Source: Chlamydiota bacterium
GTDB lineage: Bacteria; Auribacterota; Tritonobacteria; UBA1439
Assembly: GCA_012729785.1 (NCBI GenBank)
Contig: JAAYCL010000008.1
Location: 6,609-70,608, forward strand
Length of the DNA stretch: 64,000 bases
Direction: 5' to 3'
Part shown: positions 33,823-43,705 of the stretch, in pieces
How the letters are laid out: every line of letters starts with the position of its first letter
How positions within the stretch are numbered: the stretch's first letter is position 1
Program-made: the position numbers and the translations under genes
Notes under the pieces: generated by a model
What the model saw: the letters and a program-made list of their open reading frames with translations, nothing else
The model's database searches: none
Told to the model about the DNA's origin: nothing

Positions 33823-34683
33823 TCACCCCGCGCCTCCCCCGGGACCGAGCGGAACGGAACAGGTCGTCCCCGCGGCGAGATCGATGAAGAGGACCCTGTT
33901 CCGCACCGGTTCCCCGATCCCGGCGATGATCTTCACCGCTTCGGCCGCCTGCATCGCCGCGACCGCGGCGGGGGTCGGGGTCGAAACGCCGAGCTCCACC
34001 TCGATCCCCTTCCTCGACGCCGGTCCCTCCCCCCCGTAGAGCGCCTCCAGGCCCGGGTCCCCGGGGAAGACCGTCATCAGTTCGCCGATCCACCCCGCGA
34101 CGGCGCCGTGGATGAACGGGATCCCGCAACGCGCGGCGGCGCGCTGGAGGACGAGGCGCGAGGGGATCTCGTCGAGGGCGTCCACGACGAGGCGGCAGCC
34201 GGCGAACAGCGCGTCGGCGTTGGTGTCGTCCACGAACAGGCGGTGGGGAAGGATTTCGACGGCTGAGTTGACGCACCCCGCCCGCCGCGCCGCCGCGGCG
34301 GCCTTGCCCTCCCCGATGTTCCCCTCGTCGCAGAGAAGCTGGCGATTGAGGTTGTCCTCGGAGAAGAGGTCCGCGTCCGCCACCACGAGCTCCCCGACGC
34401 CGAAACGGGCGAGGTGCTCGACGACCGCGCCTCCCAGCCCCCCCGCCCCCACGACCGCCACGCGCGCCCGGCGCAGGGCGAGCAGCCCCTCCACGCCGAG
34501 GGTGCCGACGAGGCGGAGGTACCTGCGGGGAACCGCGCCGCCTGCGAGCGCGGAGATCTCCACCTCCCGCCGTGTCGCACCCGTCGCGGCGGCGATCGCC
34601 GCGACGTCGCGGAGCGCGAGCGTGGGGGGGCGGGTCTTGTCGTCAAGGCGGGACCGCACCATCGCCGCGAGCGTATCCGCCAT
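33823..34683 (-). CDS. E1-like ThiF/MoeB/HesA-family protein
   Basis: 286 residues. The ATG at 34683 has GGAGG 5 bases upstream. An N-terminal helical region of about 65 residues precedes the adenylation domain: nucleotide loop VVGAGGLGGAVVEHLARFGVG, DLFSEDNLNRQLL, and DALDEIPSRLVL. These enzymes adenylate the C-terminal glycine of ubiquitin-like sulfur carriers. The paired CxxC zinc motifs of MoeB and ThiF are missing, and no catalytic cysteine stands where it usually does (STPTPAAVAAMQAAE). It shares an operon with NifU-like, CutA and FolE genes. Its carrier protein is not in the window. Confidence 0.82.
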   Translation of the reverse strand: MADTLAAMVRSRLDDKTRPPTLALRDVAAIAAATGATRREVEISALAGGAVPRRYLRLVGTLGVEGLLALRRARVAVVGAGGLGGAVVEHLARFGVGELVVADADLFSEDNLNRQLLCDEGNIGEGKAAAAARRAGCVNSAVEILPHRLFVDDTNADALFAGCRLVVDALDEIPSRLVLQRAAARCGIPFIHGAVAGWIGELMTVFPGDPGLEALYGGEGPASRKGIEVELGVSTPTPAAVAAMQAAEAVKIIAGIGEPVRNRVLFIDLAAGTTCSVPLGPGGGAG

Positions 34684-34730
34684 CTCCGCCTCCGGGATTC
34701 CCTCTACCCCCGGGGTGCCCCGGGGGCGCG

Positions 34731-34958
34731 TCAGTCCACCGCCTCGATCCCCTTGATCTCGGGAACCCGGTTCCGCAAGGCGGACTCCACGACGTTCGAC
34801 AGCGTCATCCTCGCCCCGGGGCAGCCGGCGCAGGCGCCGGCGAGCCGCACCCGAACCACGCCCTCCGCCGTCACCTCGACCAGCGCCACGCTTCCGCCGT
34901 GGGCGCCGAGCATCGGCGCGATCTCCTCCCTGATCACCTTCTCGACTTTTTCGCGCAT
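34731..34958 (-). CDS. NifU-like C-terminal domain protein (iron-sulfur carrier)
   Basis: 75 residues from the ATG at 34958, which has GGAGGAG just upstream. It is a single NifU C-terminal/Nfu domain: VEKVIREEIAPMLGAHGGSVALVEV, then the cluster-binding motif CAGCPGA, which can hold a 4Fe-4S cluster between two subunits. It would pass clusters to target enzymes such as IspH. The start overlaps the end of cutA by 25 bases. Confidence 0.9.
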   Translation of the reverse strand: MREKVEKVIREEIAPMLGAHGGSVALVEVTAEGVVRVRLAGACAGCPGARMTLSNVVESALRNRVPEIKGIEAVD

Positions 34959-35293
34959 AACTCCTCCGTGAGCCATTCCAGATACTCCCCGCTTCCCCCG
35001 ACGAGGGGGAACGCGGCGATCTCGGGCACCTCGTAACTGTGGATCCTCTTGACCTCCTCCACCAGGCGCGGGAGCGCGTCGAGACGCGCCTTGGCGAGCA
35101 CCAGATGCTCGCGGGCGCGCTCCACAACGCCCCTCCAGCGGTAGATCGATTCGCCCTTCGGGTACACGCTGGCGCAGGCCGCGAGACGCGCCTGCACGAG
35201 ACGGCGCGCGATCCGCCGCGCCTCGCCGGTCTTGTCGCAGGTGATCATCACCACGGCGTATCGCCGCCAGCGGTTCGCCATCGCACGGGCCAT
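34934..35293 (-). CDS. cutA: CutA family protein
   Basis: 119 residues; a second ATG at 35281 is an alternative start. The family pattern is clear: VVMITCDKTGEARRIARRLVQARLAACASVYP followed by SIYRWRGVVERAREHLVLAKAR and, near the end, YEVPEIAAFPLVGGSGEYLEWL. CutA forms ferredoxin-like trimers that bind divalent metals; it was linked to copper tolerance in E. coli, but its exact task is unsettled. It lies between folE and the NifU-like gene, 1 base after folE. Confidence 0.93.
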   Translation of the reverse strand: MARAMANRWRRYAVVMITCDKTGEARRIARRLVQARLAACASVYPKGESIYRWRGVVERAREHLVLAKARLDALPRLVEEVKRIHSYEVPEIAAFPLVGGSGEYLEWLTEELCAKKSRR

Positions 35294-35294
35294 G

Positions 35295-35849
35295 TCAACG
35301 GGGCTCGGAATGTCCGATGAGGTTCAGAAACTCCATCCGCGTCTCCTGCCGCGTGCGGAAGCAGCCCCGCATCGCGGAGGTGACCGCCCGCGAGTGCCCC
35401 TTCTCGGCGCCGTGGAGCACCATGCACAGGTGGCGCGCCTCGATCACCACCGCCACCCCCTTCGGCCGGAGGTGTTCCTGGATGGCGTCCGCGATCTGGG
35501 TCGTGAGCCGCTCCTGTATCTGGAGACGGCGCGCGAACGCGTCGACGAGGCGCGCGATCCGCCCGAGGCCGAGCATCTTCCGGTCGGGAAGGTAGGCGAT
35601 GTGGCAGCAGCCGTAGAACGGGAGCAGATGGTGTTCGCAGATGCTCAGCAGCTCGACCCCCTTCAAGAGCACCATCTCGTCGCAGATGTCGGTGCTGATC
35701 TCCGCGGAGAGGATGGCGGCGATATCCTCGCGGTAGCCGCCGGTGAGGAACGACCAGGCCTGCCGGAGACGCTCGGGGGTCTGTCGGAGCCCCTCGCGGT
35801 CGGGGTCCTCGCCGAGCTCCCTGAGCCAGCTCCTCAGCGTCTCCCGCAT
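35295..35849 (-). CDS. folE: GTP cyclohydrolase I
   Basis: 184 residues. It converts GTP to 7,8-dihydroneopterin triphosphate, the first step to tetrahydrofolate (and queuosine). Zinc ligands are present in [12 protein letters not shown] and in [11 protein letters not shown], and the substrate-binding segments [26 protein letters not shown] and [13 protein letters not shown] are intact. The absence of other folate genes nearby is normal. It shares an operon with a small unknown gene upstream and cutA downstream, and indirectly supports the folate-dependent MetH. Confidence 0.95.
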   Translation of the reverse strand: MRETLRSWLRELGEDPDREGLRQTPERLRQAWSFLTGGYREDIAAILSAEISTDICDEMVLLKGVELLSICEHHLLPFYGCCHIAYLPDRKMLGLGRIARLVDAFARRLQIQERLTTQIADAIQEHLRPKGVAVVIEARHLCMVLHGAEKGHSRAVTSAMRGCFRTRQETRMEFLNLIGHSEPR

Positions 35850-35859
35850 CGGCCGCCCC

Positions 35860-36111
35860 TCACCGCTCCTTGAACAGGTCCAGTGTGCGGGCGATCTCCG
35901 CCAGCTCGTCGATCGAGACCGTGTCGAGCGTCTTCTTCCTCTTCTCGAGCTGCTCGTTCAGCTTGATCGCCTTCTCCTGCATCTCCCCGTGCGTCTCCTC
36001 GGAGCCGCCGTAGAGGCGGAAGTTCTTCCCGCGCGTGACGCGCCAAAGGCCGTCCCGGCAGTCGAAGCCGAGCCCCAGGAGAAGGCGTTTCAGCGCGTTC
36101 CTGTCTTTCAT
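35860..36111 (-). CDS. Small hypothetical protein upstream of folE
   Basis: 83 residues, basic at the N-terminus ([18 protein letters not shown]) and charged-helical at the C-terminus ([35 protein letters not shown]). No signal peptide or known domain. It ends 10 bases before folE in the same direction, so it is probably co-transcribed. Its function is unknown. Confidence 0.65.
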   Translation of the reverse strand: MKDRNALKRLLLGLGFDCRDGLWRVTRGKNFRLYGGSEETHGEMQEKAIKLNEQLEKRKKTLDTVSIDELAEIARTLDLFKER

Positions 36112-36151
36112 ATGCAGCCCCGCCCCCCGATCGGCCGGGCCCGGCGCAGAA

Positions 36152-36340
36152 TCACCGGAGCCTGCCCGCCATCGGGGAGATCCTCTTGAAGGTGCGGCCG
36201 ATCCTGTCGGCCTTCTCGGCGTTCTTCTCGTCGACGCTCCCGCCGCCGTAGTCGCGGTATTCGTACCGGGACGCGGTCCCGCACCCCGCGACGGAAACGC
36301 AGAACCCCGCGGCCAGCGCCGCGGCGATCAAGGCGCGCAT
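36152..36340 (-). CDS. Short lipoprotein
   Basis: 62 residues: a lipoprotein signal ending VSVAGC (Cys20) and a mature part of 42 residues rich in tyrosine and charge (ASRYEYRDYGGGSVDEKNAEKADRIG). GGAGGGG precedes the ATG. The start overlaps the end of the M23 peptidase gene by 13 bases, so the two are coupled and may act together at the cell wall. Confidence 0.7.
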   Translation of the reverse strand: MRALIAAALAAGFCVSVAGCGTASRYEYRDYGGGSVDEKNAEKADRIGRTFKRISPMAGRLR

Positions 36341-37023
36341 CGATCCCCTCCGAACTCCTCGGGGTTCAGCACCCCCCCCAGGTAGCTCCCGTAGACCGCC
36401 TCGCCGAGCTGCCGCAGCGTCGTGATCAGGTGGGGGCTGAAGAGGCCGATGATCCGAAGCCCCCCGAGGTCGATGAGCCCCGACGGCGCATGCAGTATCT
36501 CAAAATGGAGCTGGTATTGGAACTCTTTCGGTATCCGCATCGCGTTGCCGCTCCGCCCGACCGCCGCGAACCGCTCCCCCGCCGCCACCCGGCGCCCGAC
36601 CGGCAGCGGCGACGGCCCGTCGAGGTGGGCATAGAGCGTGTAGAAGTTGTTCGCGTGGTCGATCAGCACGGTGTAGCCGTAGCCGCTGTCGGGCCCGCCG
36701 TTCATCTCGTTGTAGCAGATGAACCCCGCGGCGGCCGCCCGCACCGGGGTCCCGGGCGGGGCGAGGTAGTCCACCCCCTTGTGGTAGGAGATCCCGCTGC
36801 GGCGCGCCGCGCCGAACTCCCCCTCGGGCCTCCGGATCGGCGCCCCGGCGACCGGCTGCGCCTCGACCCGGAACCGGGCGACCTCGCGGGCCGACTCCGC
36901 CCGGTCGCGCGGGCGCCAGTCAAAGCCCCAGATCGCGGCGACGTCGGCCCCCCCCGCCGGCCCCGCGGCCGTCGCGGCCGTGAGGAGCGCCGCCACGGCG
37001 GCGAGAGACGCGGATCTCGGCAT
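36328..37023 (-). CDS. Exported M23-family peptidase (LytM-like)
   Basis: 231 residues from the ATG at 37023, beginning with a signal peptide (ASLAAVAALLTAATAAGPAGG). The M23 zinc site is complete: HKGVDYLAPPGTPV supplies the first His and Asp, and YTLYAHLDG with QLHFEIL supply the others. Such enzymes cut peptidoglycan cross-bridges in the periplasm or, when degenerate, activate amidases; the motifs here look active. The C-terminal 45 residues (LGGLRIIGLFSPHLITTLRQ) are additional. A short lipoprotein gene overlaps its end. Confidence 0.88.
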   Translation of the reverse strand: MPRSASLAAVAALLTAATAAGPAGGADVAAIWGFDWRPRDRAESAREVARFRVEAQPVAGAPIRRPEGEFGAARRSGISYHKGVDYLAPPGTPVRAAAAGFICYNEMNGGPDSGYGYTVLIDHANNFYTLYAHLDGPSPLPVGRRVAAGERFAAVGRSGNAMRIPKEFQYQLHFEILHAPSGLIDLGGLRIIGLFSPHLITTLRQLGEAVYGSYLGGVLNPEEFGGDRCAP

Positions 37024-37081
37024 CGGCCACACCCCCGTGAAGCGGACTGTCGGACGGGGAGCGGGTCCGCGGCCGTCCCCC

Positions 37082-37837
37082 TCACTCCCCGCGCGCGAGC
37101 GTGTAGACATCCACCCCCGCGGCCCCCGCGGCGAGGAGCGTCGAAACGCACTCGGCCGCGGTCGCCCCGGTCGTGTACACATCATCGACGAGCAGCAGCC
37201 GGCGGCCCGCCACGAGGCGGGCGTCCGAAACGGCGAACTCCCCGCGCACGTTCTGCCGCCGCTGCGCCTTCGAGAGGGCGCGTTGCGACGGCCGTCCGCC
37301 CCTGCGCGCGAGGGCCCGCTTCTCCACGGCGATCCCCGCGAACCTGCCGAGCACCAGGGCGAGGTCAAGCGACTGGTTGAAGCCCCGCTCCCGGCGGCGT
37401 TCCGGGGAGATCGGCACGGGGACGAGCGCGTCGTACGACGCCCCCGGGCACTCGCGGGCGAACGACTCCGCCATGAACGCCCCCAGCGGCTCCGCGAGGT
37501 CCCGCCGGTCCCGGAACTTCAGCAGGTGCACGCACTCCCGCAGCGGGCCCTCGTACCGCCCCGCGGAACGGCAGGTGCCGAACCGCGGCGATCGGACCCT
37601 GCAGCCGCCGCAGAGGGTGTCGAACGGGACCGGAACGGCGCCGTACACCTGTGTCCCGCACCGGGGGCAGTACGGCTGGCGTATCGCGGGAAGCCGTCCG
37701 CGGCAGGGGCCGCAGAGGCCGCCCGGTTCCGCGGGGGCGAGCGCCGCCTCGCAGAGGGCGCACCGGGCCGGCAACAGGAGGCCGAGGAGGCCCCGCCAGA
37801 AGGCGACGCACACGGACCGCGTGCCGATGCCGTTCAT
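37082..37837 (-). CDS. comF: ComF family phosphoribosyltransferase-like protein
   Basis: 251 residues. The N-terminal region has paired zinc-type cysteines (CALC, CGPC, CPRC, CGGC), and the C-terminal half is the phosphoribosyltransferase-like fold with VPVPISPERRRERGFNQSLDLA and the PRPP-site motif LLLVDDVYTTGATAAEC. ComF takes part in uptake of transforming DNA in naturally competent bacteria; many ComF-like proteins have unknown roles. The ATG at 37837 is in front of MNGIGTRSVCVAFWRGL. It follows ahcY by 32 bases. Confidence 0.9.
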   Translation of the reverse strand: MNGIGTRSVCVAFWRGLLGLLLPARCALCEAALAPAEPGGLCGPCRGRLPAIRQPYCPRCGTQVYGAVPVPFDTLCGGCRVRSPRFGTCRSAGRYEGPLRECVHLLKFRDRRDLAEPLGAFMAESFARECPGASYDALVPVPISPERRRERGFNQSLDLALVLGRFAGIAVEKRALARRGGRPSQRALSKAQRRQNVRGEFAVSDARLVAGRRLLLVDDVYTTGATAAECVSTLLAAGAAGVDVYTLARGE

Positions 37838-37869
37838 GGCTCCCGCGCGCCTCCCCGGGAGCCCCCGCG

Positions 37870-39168
<1,299 letters not shown>

Positions 39169-40335
39169 CTAGAGCCCCGCGGCCTTCCGCAGCGCCTCCG
39201 CCTTGTCGGTCTTCTCCCAGGTGAAGCTCGGAAGCAAGCGGCCGAAGTGCCCGTTCCGCGCCGTCTCGCGGTAGATCGGACGGCGCAGCTTCAGATGGGC
39301 GATCATCCCCGCGGGGGTCAGGGGGAACAGCTTCCGGATGAGGCCGGCGATCTTCTCGTCGGGTATCCTCCCCGTCCCCTCCGTGTCCACGTGTATCGAG
39401 AGCGGATCCGCCACGCCGATGGCGTAGGAGAGCTGCACCTCGCAGCGGTCGGCGAGGCCGGCCGCGACGACGTTCTTGGCCACGTAGCGCGCCATGTAGC
39501 TCGCGCTCCGGTCCACCTTCGACGGATCCTTCCCGGAGAAGGCGCCGCCGCCGTGCCGGCCGCGGCCCCCGTAGGTGTCGACGATGATCTTGCGGCCGGT
39601 CACGCCGGTGTCGCCGGCGGGCCCCCCGACCACGAAACGCCCGGTCGGGTTGACGTGGTAGATCGTCTTGGCGTCGAGCAGCCGCTTCGGGATGATCGGC
39701 AGGATGACCTTCTTGATGATCTCGCTGCGGATCTTCGCGTACGGGATCCCGTCCGCGTGCTGCGTCGAGACGACGACCGTGTGGACGCGGACCGGTTTCC
39801 CGCCGTCGTACTCCACCGTGACCTGCGACTTCCCGTCCGGACGGAGCCACGAAATGAGCCCCTTCTCGCGGGCGTACGAGAGGCGCTCGACGAGCCGGTG
39901 CGCGAGGTGGATCGGGAGCGGCATCAACTCCTTCGTCTCGCGGCATGCGTAGCCGAACATCAGCCCCTGGTCCCCCGCCCCCGCCGCCTTGTGCAGCCCC
40001 TGCCCCGCCGTGACGCCCTGCGAGATGTCGGGGGACTGCTTGTGCACGGAGACGAGGATGCCGCAGCTCTCGGCGTCGAAGCCGATGTCGCCAGTCGTGT
40101 AGCCGATCTCGCGGATCGTCCTGCGGGCGACCCCCTGGTAGTCGATCTCGGCTTTGGTGGTGATCTCGCCCGCGATCACCACGAGGCCGGTGGTGAGCAT
40201 CGTCTCGCAGGCCACCCTGCCGTGGGGATCCTTCTCGTAGACGGCGTCGACGATCGCGTCGCTGATCTGGTCCGCGACCTTGTCGGGGTGGCCCATCGTG
40301 ACCGATTCAGAGGTGAACAGATACCGCGATGCCAT
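39169..40335 (-). CDS. metK: S-adenosylmethionine synthetase
   Basis: 388 residues, typical length. It makes S-adenosylmethionine from methionine and ATP. The signatures are [20 protein letters not shown] at the N-terminus, [12 protein letters not shown], and [25 protein letters not shown]-like sequence precedes the ATG at 40335, a clear ribosome binding site. No SAM riboswitch is seen: only 37 bases separate it from the next gene upstream. It is followed by ahcY in the same direction. Confidence 0.96.
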   Translation of the reverse strand: MASRYLFTSESVTMGHPDKVADQISDAIVDAVYEKDPHGRVACETMLTTGLVVIAGEITTKAEIDYQGVARRTIREIGYTTGDIGFDAESCGILVSVHKQSPDISQGVTAGQGLHKAAGAGDQGLMFGYACRETKELMPLPIHLAHRLVERLSYAREKGLISWLRPDGKSQVTVEYDGGKPVRVHTVVVSTQHADGIPYAKIRSEIIKKVILPIIPKRLLDAKTIYHVNPTGRFVVGGPAGDTGVTGRKIIVDTYGGRGRHGGGAFSGKDPSKVDRSASYMARYVAKNVVAAGLADRCEVQLSYAIGVADPLSIHVDTEGTGRIPDEKIAGLIRKLFPLTPAGMIAHLKLRRPIYRETARNGHFGRLLPSFTWEKTDKAEALRKAAGL

Positions 40336-40372
40336 TGCGTCCTCCCTTTCTGTGCGTCCCTGCCGCGTGCCG

Positions 40373-41125
40373 TCAGTCCGTTTCGGCGCGCCTCGTTGCC
40401 GTGTAGAGCGCGTCGGCCCTCCGGTACATCTCCAGATCCCCGATATCATACCAGATCCCCCGGAAGACGTAGGCATAAACCTCCTCGCGGGGGCAGAGCC
40501 ACTTGACGAAGAGACCCGGCGCGTCCATCTTGTTCCCCTCCCGCGCGTACGTCTCGAAGAGCGGGAGCTTCCGGCGCGGGTACAGGTACATCCCGATCGC
40601 GGCGAGCGTCGTGGGCGGGTCGGCGGGCTTCTCCACGAAGTTCACGACGCGGTGCGCCGCGTCGACCCGGAGGATGCCGTAGAGCCGCGCCGCCTCCCGG
40701 TCGCCGACGTCGTAGGCGGCGACGGTGATCCCCTTCTCCCTGAAGAACGGGATGAGTCTTCCCAGGTCGAGGTCGAAGAGGTTGTCGCCGAGAACGACGA
40801 ACAGGTCGTCGTCGATCCTCTCCTTCTCGATCACGAACCGGATGTCGCCGATGGCCCCGAGCTTGTCCGCGTCGGAGACCGTCCCGTCGTCGATGACGGC
40901 GACCGGGGCGCGGCTGCGCCTCTTCTCAGCCCATTCCCGGAACGACGGGGCGAACCGGCGGTTGGTCACCACGAGGATCCGGTCTATCTCCTCCACCTTG
41001 TCGAGCGCGTCGACGATGTAGTCGATGATCGGCCTCCCGGCGATCGGGAGGAGCGGTTTGGCGCGGTCTTTGGTGAGCGGGTAGAGCCGCGTCGCGTACC
41101 CCGCAGCCATGATCAGCGCCTTCAC
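40373..41125 (-). CDS. Sugar-phosphate nucleotidyltransferase (glucose-1-phosphate thymidylyltransferase-like)
   Basis: 250 residues from the GTG at 41125, which has GGAGGAGGG upstream. The N-terminal nucleotide-binding motif [25 protein letters not shown] is the signature of RmlA/GalU-type enzymes, with VLGDNLFD as the metal-binding strand and [10 protein letters not shown] following. It would make an NDP-sugar from sugar-1-phosphate; the exact sugar and nucleotide are open. A strong promoter lies at 41209-41237. It precedes metK by 37 bases. Confidence 0.88.
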   Translation of the reverse strand: MKALIMAAGYATRLYPLTKDRAKPLLPIAGRPIIDYIVDALDKVEEIDRILVVTNRRFAPSFREWAEKRRSRAPVAVIDDGTVSDADKLGAIGDIRFVIEKERIDDDLFVVLGDNLFDLDLGRLIPFFREKGITVAAYDVGDREAARLYGILRVDAAHRVVNFVEKPADPPTTLAAIGMYLYPRRKLPLFETYAREGNKMDAPGLFVKWLCPREEVYAYVFRGIWYDIGDLEMYRRADALYTATRRAETD

Positions 41126-41208
41126 CCCGTCCCTCCTCCTCGAAAGATGGAAAAAAGGACCCTGGAGACACCCGGGTCCCCGCATTCCCACCCACGGTAC
41201 GAGGGTAC

Positions 41209-41237
41209 AGTATATACCGCGTCGAAACGGATGGCAA
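41209..41237 (-). promoter_or_regulatory. Sigma-70 promoter for the nucleotidyltransferase-metK-ahcY run
   Basis: On the minus strand TTGCCA (41232-41237), a 17-base spacer, and TATACT (41209-41214). Spacing is ideal. The leader to the GTG at 41125 is about 75 nt. Confidence 0.65.
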
Positions 41238-41331
41238 GCCCCTTGCCCCCGCCCCGCGGGCGCCCCCTCCCCGTGCGCCCGACGCGGCCGGCGCGACGGC
41301 CCCCCACGCCCCGCCCGCGGCGGTATTCCGC

Positions 41332-41360
41332 TTGACATCGGCGTATGAAACTGGTGTAAT
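41332..41360 (+). promoter_or_regulatory. Sigma-70 promoter for the bactofilin gene
   Basis: TTGACA (41332-41337), a 17-base spacer, and TGTAAT (41355-41360). The leader to the ATG at 41422 is about 55 nt with a GGGGGAGGAG ribosome binding site. It diverges from the promoter at 41209-41237. Confidence 0.65.
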
Positions 41361-41421
41361 CGCGCCTACGGGTTGGACGCGATGTGTCCGCGGATACCGA
41401 GAGCCGCGGGGGAGGAGATGA

Positions 41422-41979
41422 ATGAGCAATATCCTGAGGAGGCTCGGCGCGGACGGTGCGGGCCAGGGCATCCCCAACTACCCCGGCAGGGAGGAGGGAC
41501 AGAAGATGGCCATTCAGGACAAGCTGCAGCAGCCGATCGCCCACAGCGAGCTCAAGGAGACCGTCATCAGCCCGGACGCCGAGTTCAAGGGGTCGATGAA
41601 GTTCAAGGACTCTTTGCGGATCGACGGGAACTTCGAGGGGGAGATCGACTCCAACGGAACGCTCTTCGTCGGCAAGACCGGCCTCGTGAAGGCCGAGGTC
41701 CACGTGGGGAACGTGATCGTCGAGGGGAAGATCGAGGGGAACGTCACCTGCGAGGACAAGATCGAACTCCGGGCGACCGCGAAGATGCTCGGCGACATCC
41801 AGGCCGCCCGCCTGACCATCGCCGAGGGGGTCAACATCGTCGGCAAATGCTCCGTGAGCTCGCAGAAGCCGGCGGCGGAAGCGTTCAAGCCCGACCGGCC
41901 TTCCCGCCCCGACTTCAAGAAAGGCAGGGACGACAGGTCCGGCGGCGAGCGGTCCGGGATGGGGGGGGGCGCGGACTGA
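41422..41979 (+). CDS. Bactofilin
   Basis: 185 residues. The core at residues 45-145 is the bactofilin repeat domain: ETVISPDAEFKGSMKFKDSLRIDGNFEGEI, then GKTGLVKAEVHVGNVIVEGKIEGNV and KMLGDIQAARLTIAEG. It is a right-handed beta helix that polymerises into membrane-associated filaments and places cell-wall enzymes. Flexible tails flank it: a 44-residue N-terminus and a basic, glycine-rich C-terminus (KKGRDDRSGGERSGMGGG). It has its own promoter and a strong terminator, so it is probably monocistronic. Confidence 0.92.
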   Translation: MSNILRRLGADGAGQGIPNYPGREEGQKMAIQDKLQQPIAHSELKETVISPDAEFKGSMKFKDSLRIDGNFEGEIDSNGTLFVGKTGLVKAEVHVGNVIVEGKIEGNVTCEDKIELRATAKMLGDIQAARLTIAEGVNIVGKCSVSSQKPAAEAFKPDRPSRPDFKKGRDDRSGGERSGMGGGAD

Positions 41980-42008
41980 CCGATTCGCGGCGCGACGGTG
42001 CACACGCG

Positions 42009-42038
42009 GGGCGGCCGCAGGGCCGCCCTATTTCTTTT
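42009..42038 (+). terminator. Rho-independent terminator of the bactofilin gene
   Basis: Perfect 8-base stem GGGCGGCC (42009-42016) and GGCCGCCC (42021-42028) with a 4-base loop, followed by TATTTCTTTT. It lies 30 bases after the bactofilin stop and touches the 3' end of the convergent TPR gene. Confidence 0.85.
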
Positions 42039-43230
42039 CCTCGATATGGCCGAGGGCGCGGCGGCCGAGGGGGGTATCCGTGCCGTAGAGCTCGGCCGCC
42101 CGCTGGAGGTGGTAGGCGGCGAGGACGAAACGGCCCTGCTTCTTGTAGTTGATGCCGAGGTTGAAGTGCGCCTCGGCGTTCTGCGGATCCTTGTCGATCA
42201 GTCCCTTGTACTCCCTGACCGCCTCCTCGCTGTTCCCCATCACGCCGTGCAGGAACGCCAGATTCATCCTCGCCGCCCGGTATCCCGGATCCTTCGAGAG
42301 CGCCGTGCCGAACGCCTCCAACGCCTCCTGGTAGCGCTGGATGTGCATGAAGACGAGGCCGAGGTAGTTGTACGCGGCCGCGTTTTCCGGGTCGAGATCG
42401 AGGGCCGCGCGGCACTCCCGGTAGGCGGCGAGGTACTCCTTGGCCTCGATGCGGACCCAGGCGAGGTTGACGCGGAGCGACACGTCCGCGGGGGCCTTCT
42501 CGATGCCGCGGCGGTAGACCTCCGCGGCCGCGGCGAGGTTCCCCAGCCGTTCCTGGAGTTCTCCGAGGGCGAGGTACGCCGGGATGTAGCTGGGATTCCG
42601 CTCCAGGATGCCGGAGTAGATCCGGACGGCGGCTCGATTCCTCCCGAGTTTCTCGTTCAGGAGGCCCGCCTTCATCGCCGCGTCGAGGTTGTCGGGAGCA
42701 ATCCTGAGGAGCTCCTGGAACTGGGCGAGGGCGCCCTCGAGATCCCCCTTGCCGAGCATGGCGTCGCCCTTGACCAGGCGGGCGCGCGCGTCATCCGGAT
42801 CGATCGCGAGCGCCTTCTCCGCCGCGGCGAGCGCGCCCGGCGCATCCCCGTTTCGGAGCGCACGCTCCGCATGGAGGCGGTGCGCCTCCGCGAGCCGGCC
42901 CGAGATCTGGAGTTTCGGGTCGAGCGCCCGCGCCTTCTCGTATTGTTCCGCGGCCCCGCGGGGGTCCCCGTTGCGGAGCAGCAGCGCCGCGAGGCCGACG
43001 TGCGCGCGGGCGATGCTCTCCCGGAGTTCTATCTCCGGGGAGAGCGCCACCGCCCTGGTGTACATCGAGAGCGCCTGCTCGTACTGCCCCCCGTCGATGA
43101 AGGTGTTGCCGAGCCGGATGTAGAACTCCGCGTTCTGCGCGGCCTCGGGCGGCTCTCCCGCCGCCGGCGTCGCGGCGGACCAGGCGGCCAGGCAGGCGGC
43201 GACAAGGTGTCGGAACGGGCGGCTCTTCAT
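42028..43230 (-). CDS. Exported TPR-repeat protein
   Basis: 400 residues with a signal peptide (HLVAACLAAWSAATPAAG). About ten TPR units follow, for example YIRLGNTFIDGGQYEQALSM and AYNYLGLVFMHIQRYQEAL. The likely promoter sits at the very start: TGCTACACT ends 10 bases before the ATG, no Shine-Dalgarno sequence lies between, and the mRNA leader would be a few nucleotides. It is the nearest gene downstream of the ExeA/GspB module but has its own promoter. A role as pilus or secretion scaffold is inference. Confidence 0.78.
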   Translation of the reverse strand: MKSRPFRHLVAACLAAWSAATPAAGEPPEAAQNAEFYIRLGNTFIDGGQYEQALSMYTRAVALSPEIELRESIARAHVGLAALLLRNGDPRGAAEQYEKARALDPKLQISGRLAEAHRLHAERALRNGDAPGALAAAEKALAIDPDDARARLVKGDAMLGKGDLEGALAQFQELLRIAPDNLDAAMKAGLLNEKLGRNRAAVRIYSGILERNPSYIPAYLALGELQERLGNLAAAAEVYRRGIEKAPADVSLRVNLAWVRIEAKEYLAAYRECRAALDLDPENAAAYNYLGLVFMHIQRYQEALEAFGTALSKDPGYRAARMNLAFLHGVMGNSEEAVREYKGLIDKDPQNAEAHFNLGINYKKQGRFVLAAYHLQRAAELYGTDTPLGRRALGHIEEKK

Positions 43231-43240
43231 CGGCGGCACC

Positions 43241-43249
43241 AGTGTAGCA
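43241..43249 (-). promoter_or_regulatory. Extended -10 element at the exported TPR gene (likely near-leaderless)
   Basis: TGCTACACT on the minus strand ends 10 bases before the ATG at 43230. It differs by one base from the TGCTATACT found at 6313 and 26514. No ribosome binding site lies between it and the start codon. Confidence 0.5.
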
Positions 43250-43347
43250 CGGATGGCGTCACAGATCCCGTCTCCCGGATCGCGCATCCCCTATCCGTAT
43301 CCCGCATCGCCGGTTCCAGGCCCGCCGCAGAAACAATCGTCCCCTTG

Positions 43348-43665
43348 TCAGCGGATCCCCTCGGGGCTGCCGGCGGTCCCCTCTTCCGGGGGGCAGGAGA
43401 CGGCCTCCGCGCACCCGGCGAGAAGCGCCGCCGCCGCGCTATTGGCCGGATCGAGGAGCAGGATCTTCTCGAACTCCATCGCGGCGCTCCGCGCGTCGCC
43501 CCGTTCGAGGAGGCGCATCCCGCGCCCCGTCAGGTCGATGGCGGCGCGCAGGGCATGCTCCGCGTCGATCGCGGAGCGCTCCCGGGCATAGCCGCCCGAT
43601 GCGGCCAGGAGCGCGGCGGCGAGGAGACCGCACCTTCGGACCCGCGATTTCATCTTCCCGCGCAT
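43348..43665 (-). CDS. Small exported TPR-like protein
   Basis: 105 residues with a signal peptide (RRCGLLAAALLAASGGYA). The mature part has one TPR-like pair (GRGMRLLERGDARSAAMEFEKILLLDP) and a tail with two cysteines (AGCAEAVSCPPEE). The start could also be the ATG at 43653. It follows the GspB-like gene by 40 bases and probably belongs to the same operon. Confidence 0.68.
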   Translation of the reverse strand: MRGKMKSRVRRCGLLAAALLAASGGYARERSAIDAEHALRAAIDLTGRGMRLLERGDARSAAMEFEKILLLDPANSAAAALLAGCAEAVSCPPEEGTAGSPEGIR

Positions 43666-43705
43666 CGCACCGCCCTCGCCCGCATCCCGTGTCCCGCGCC
43701 CCCCG

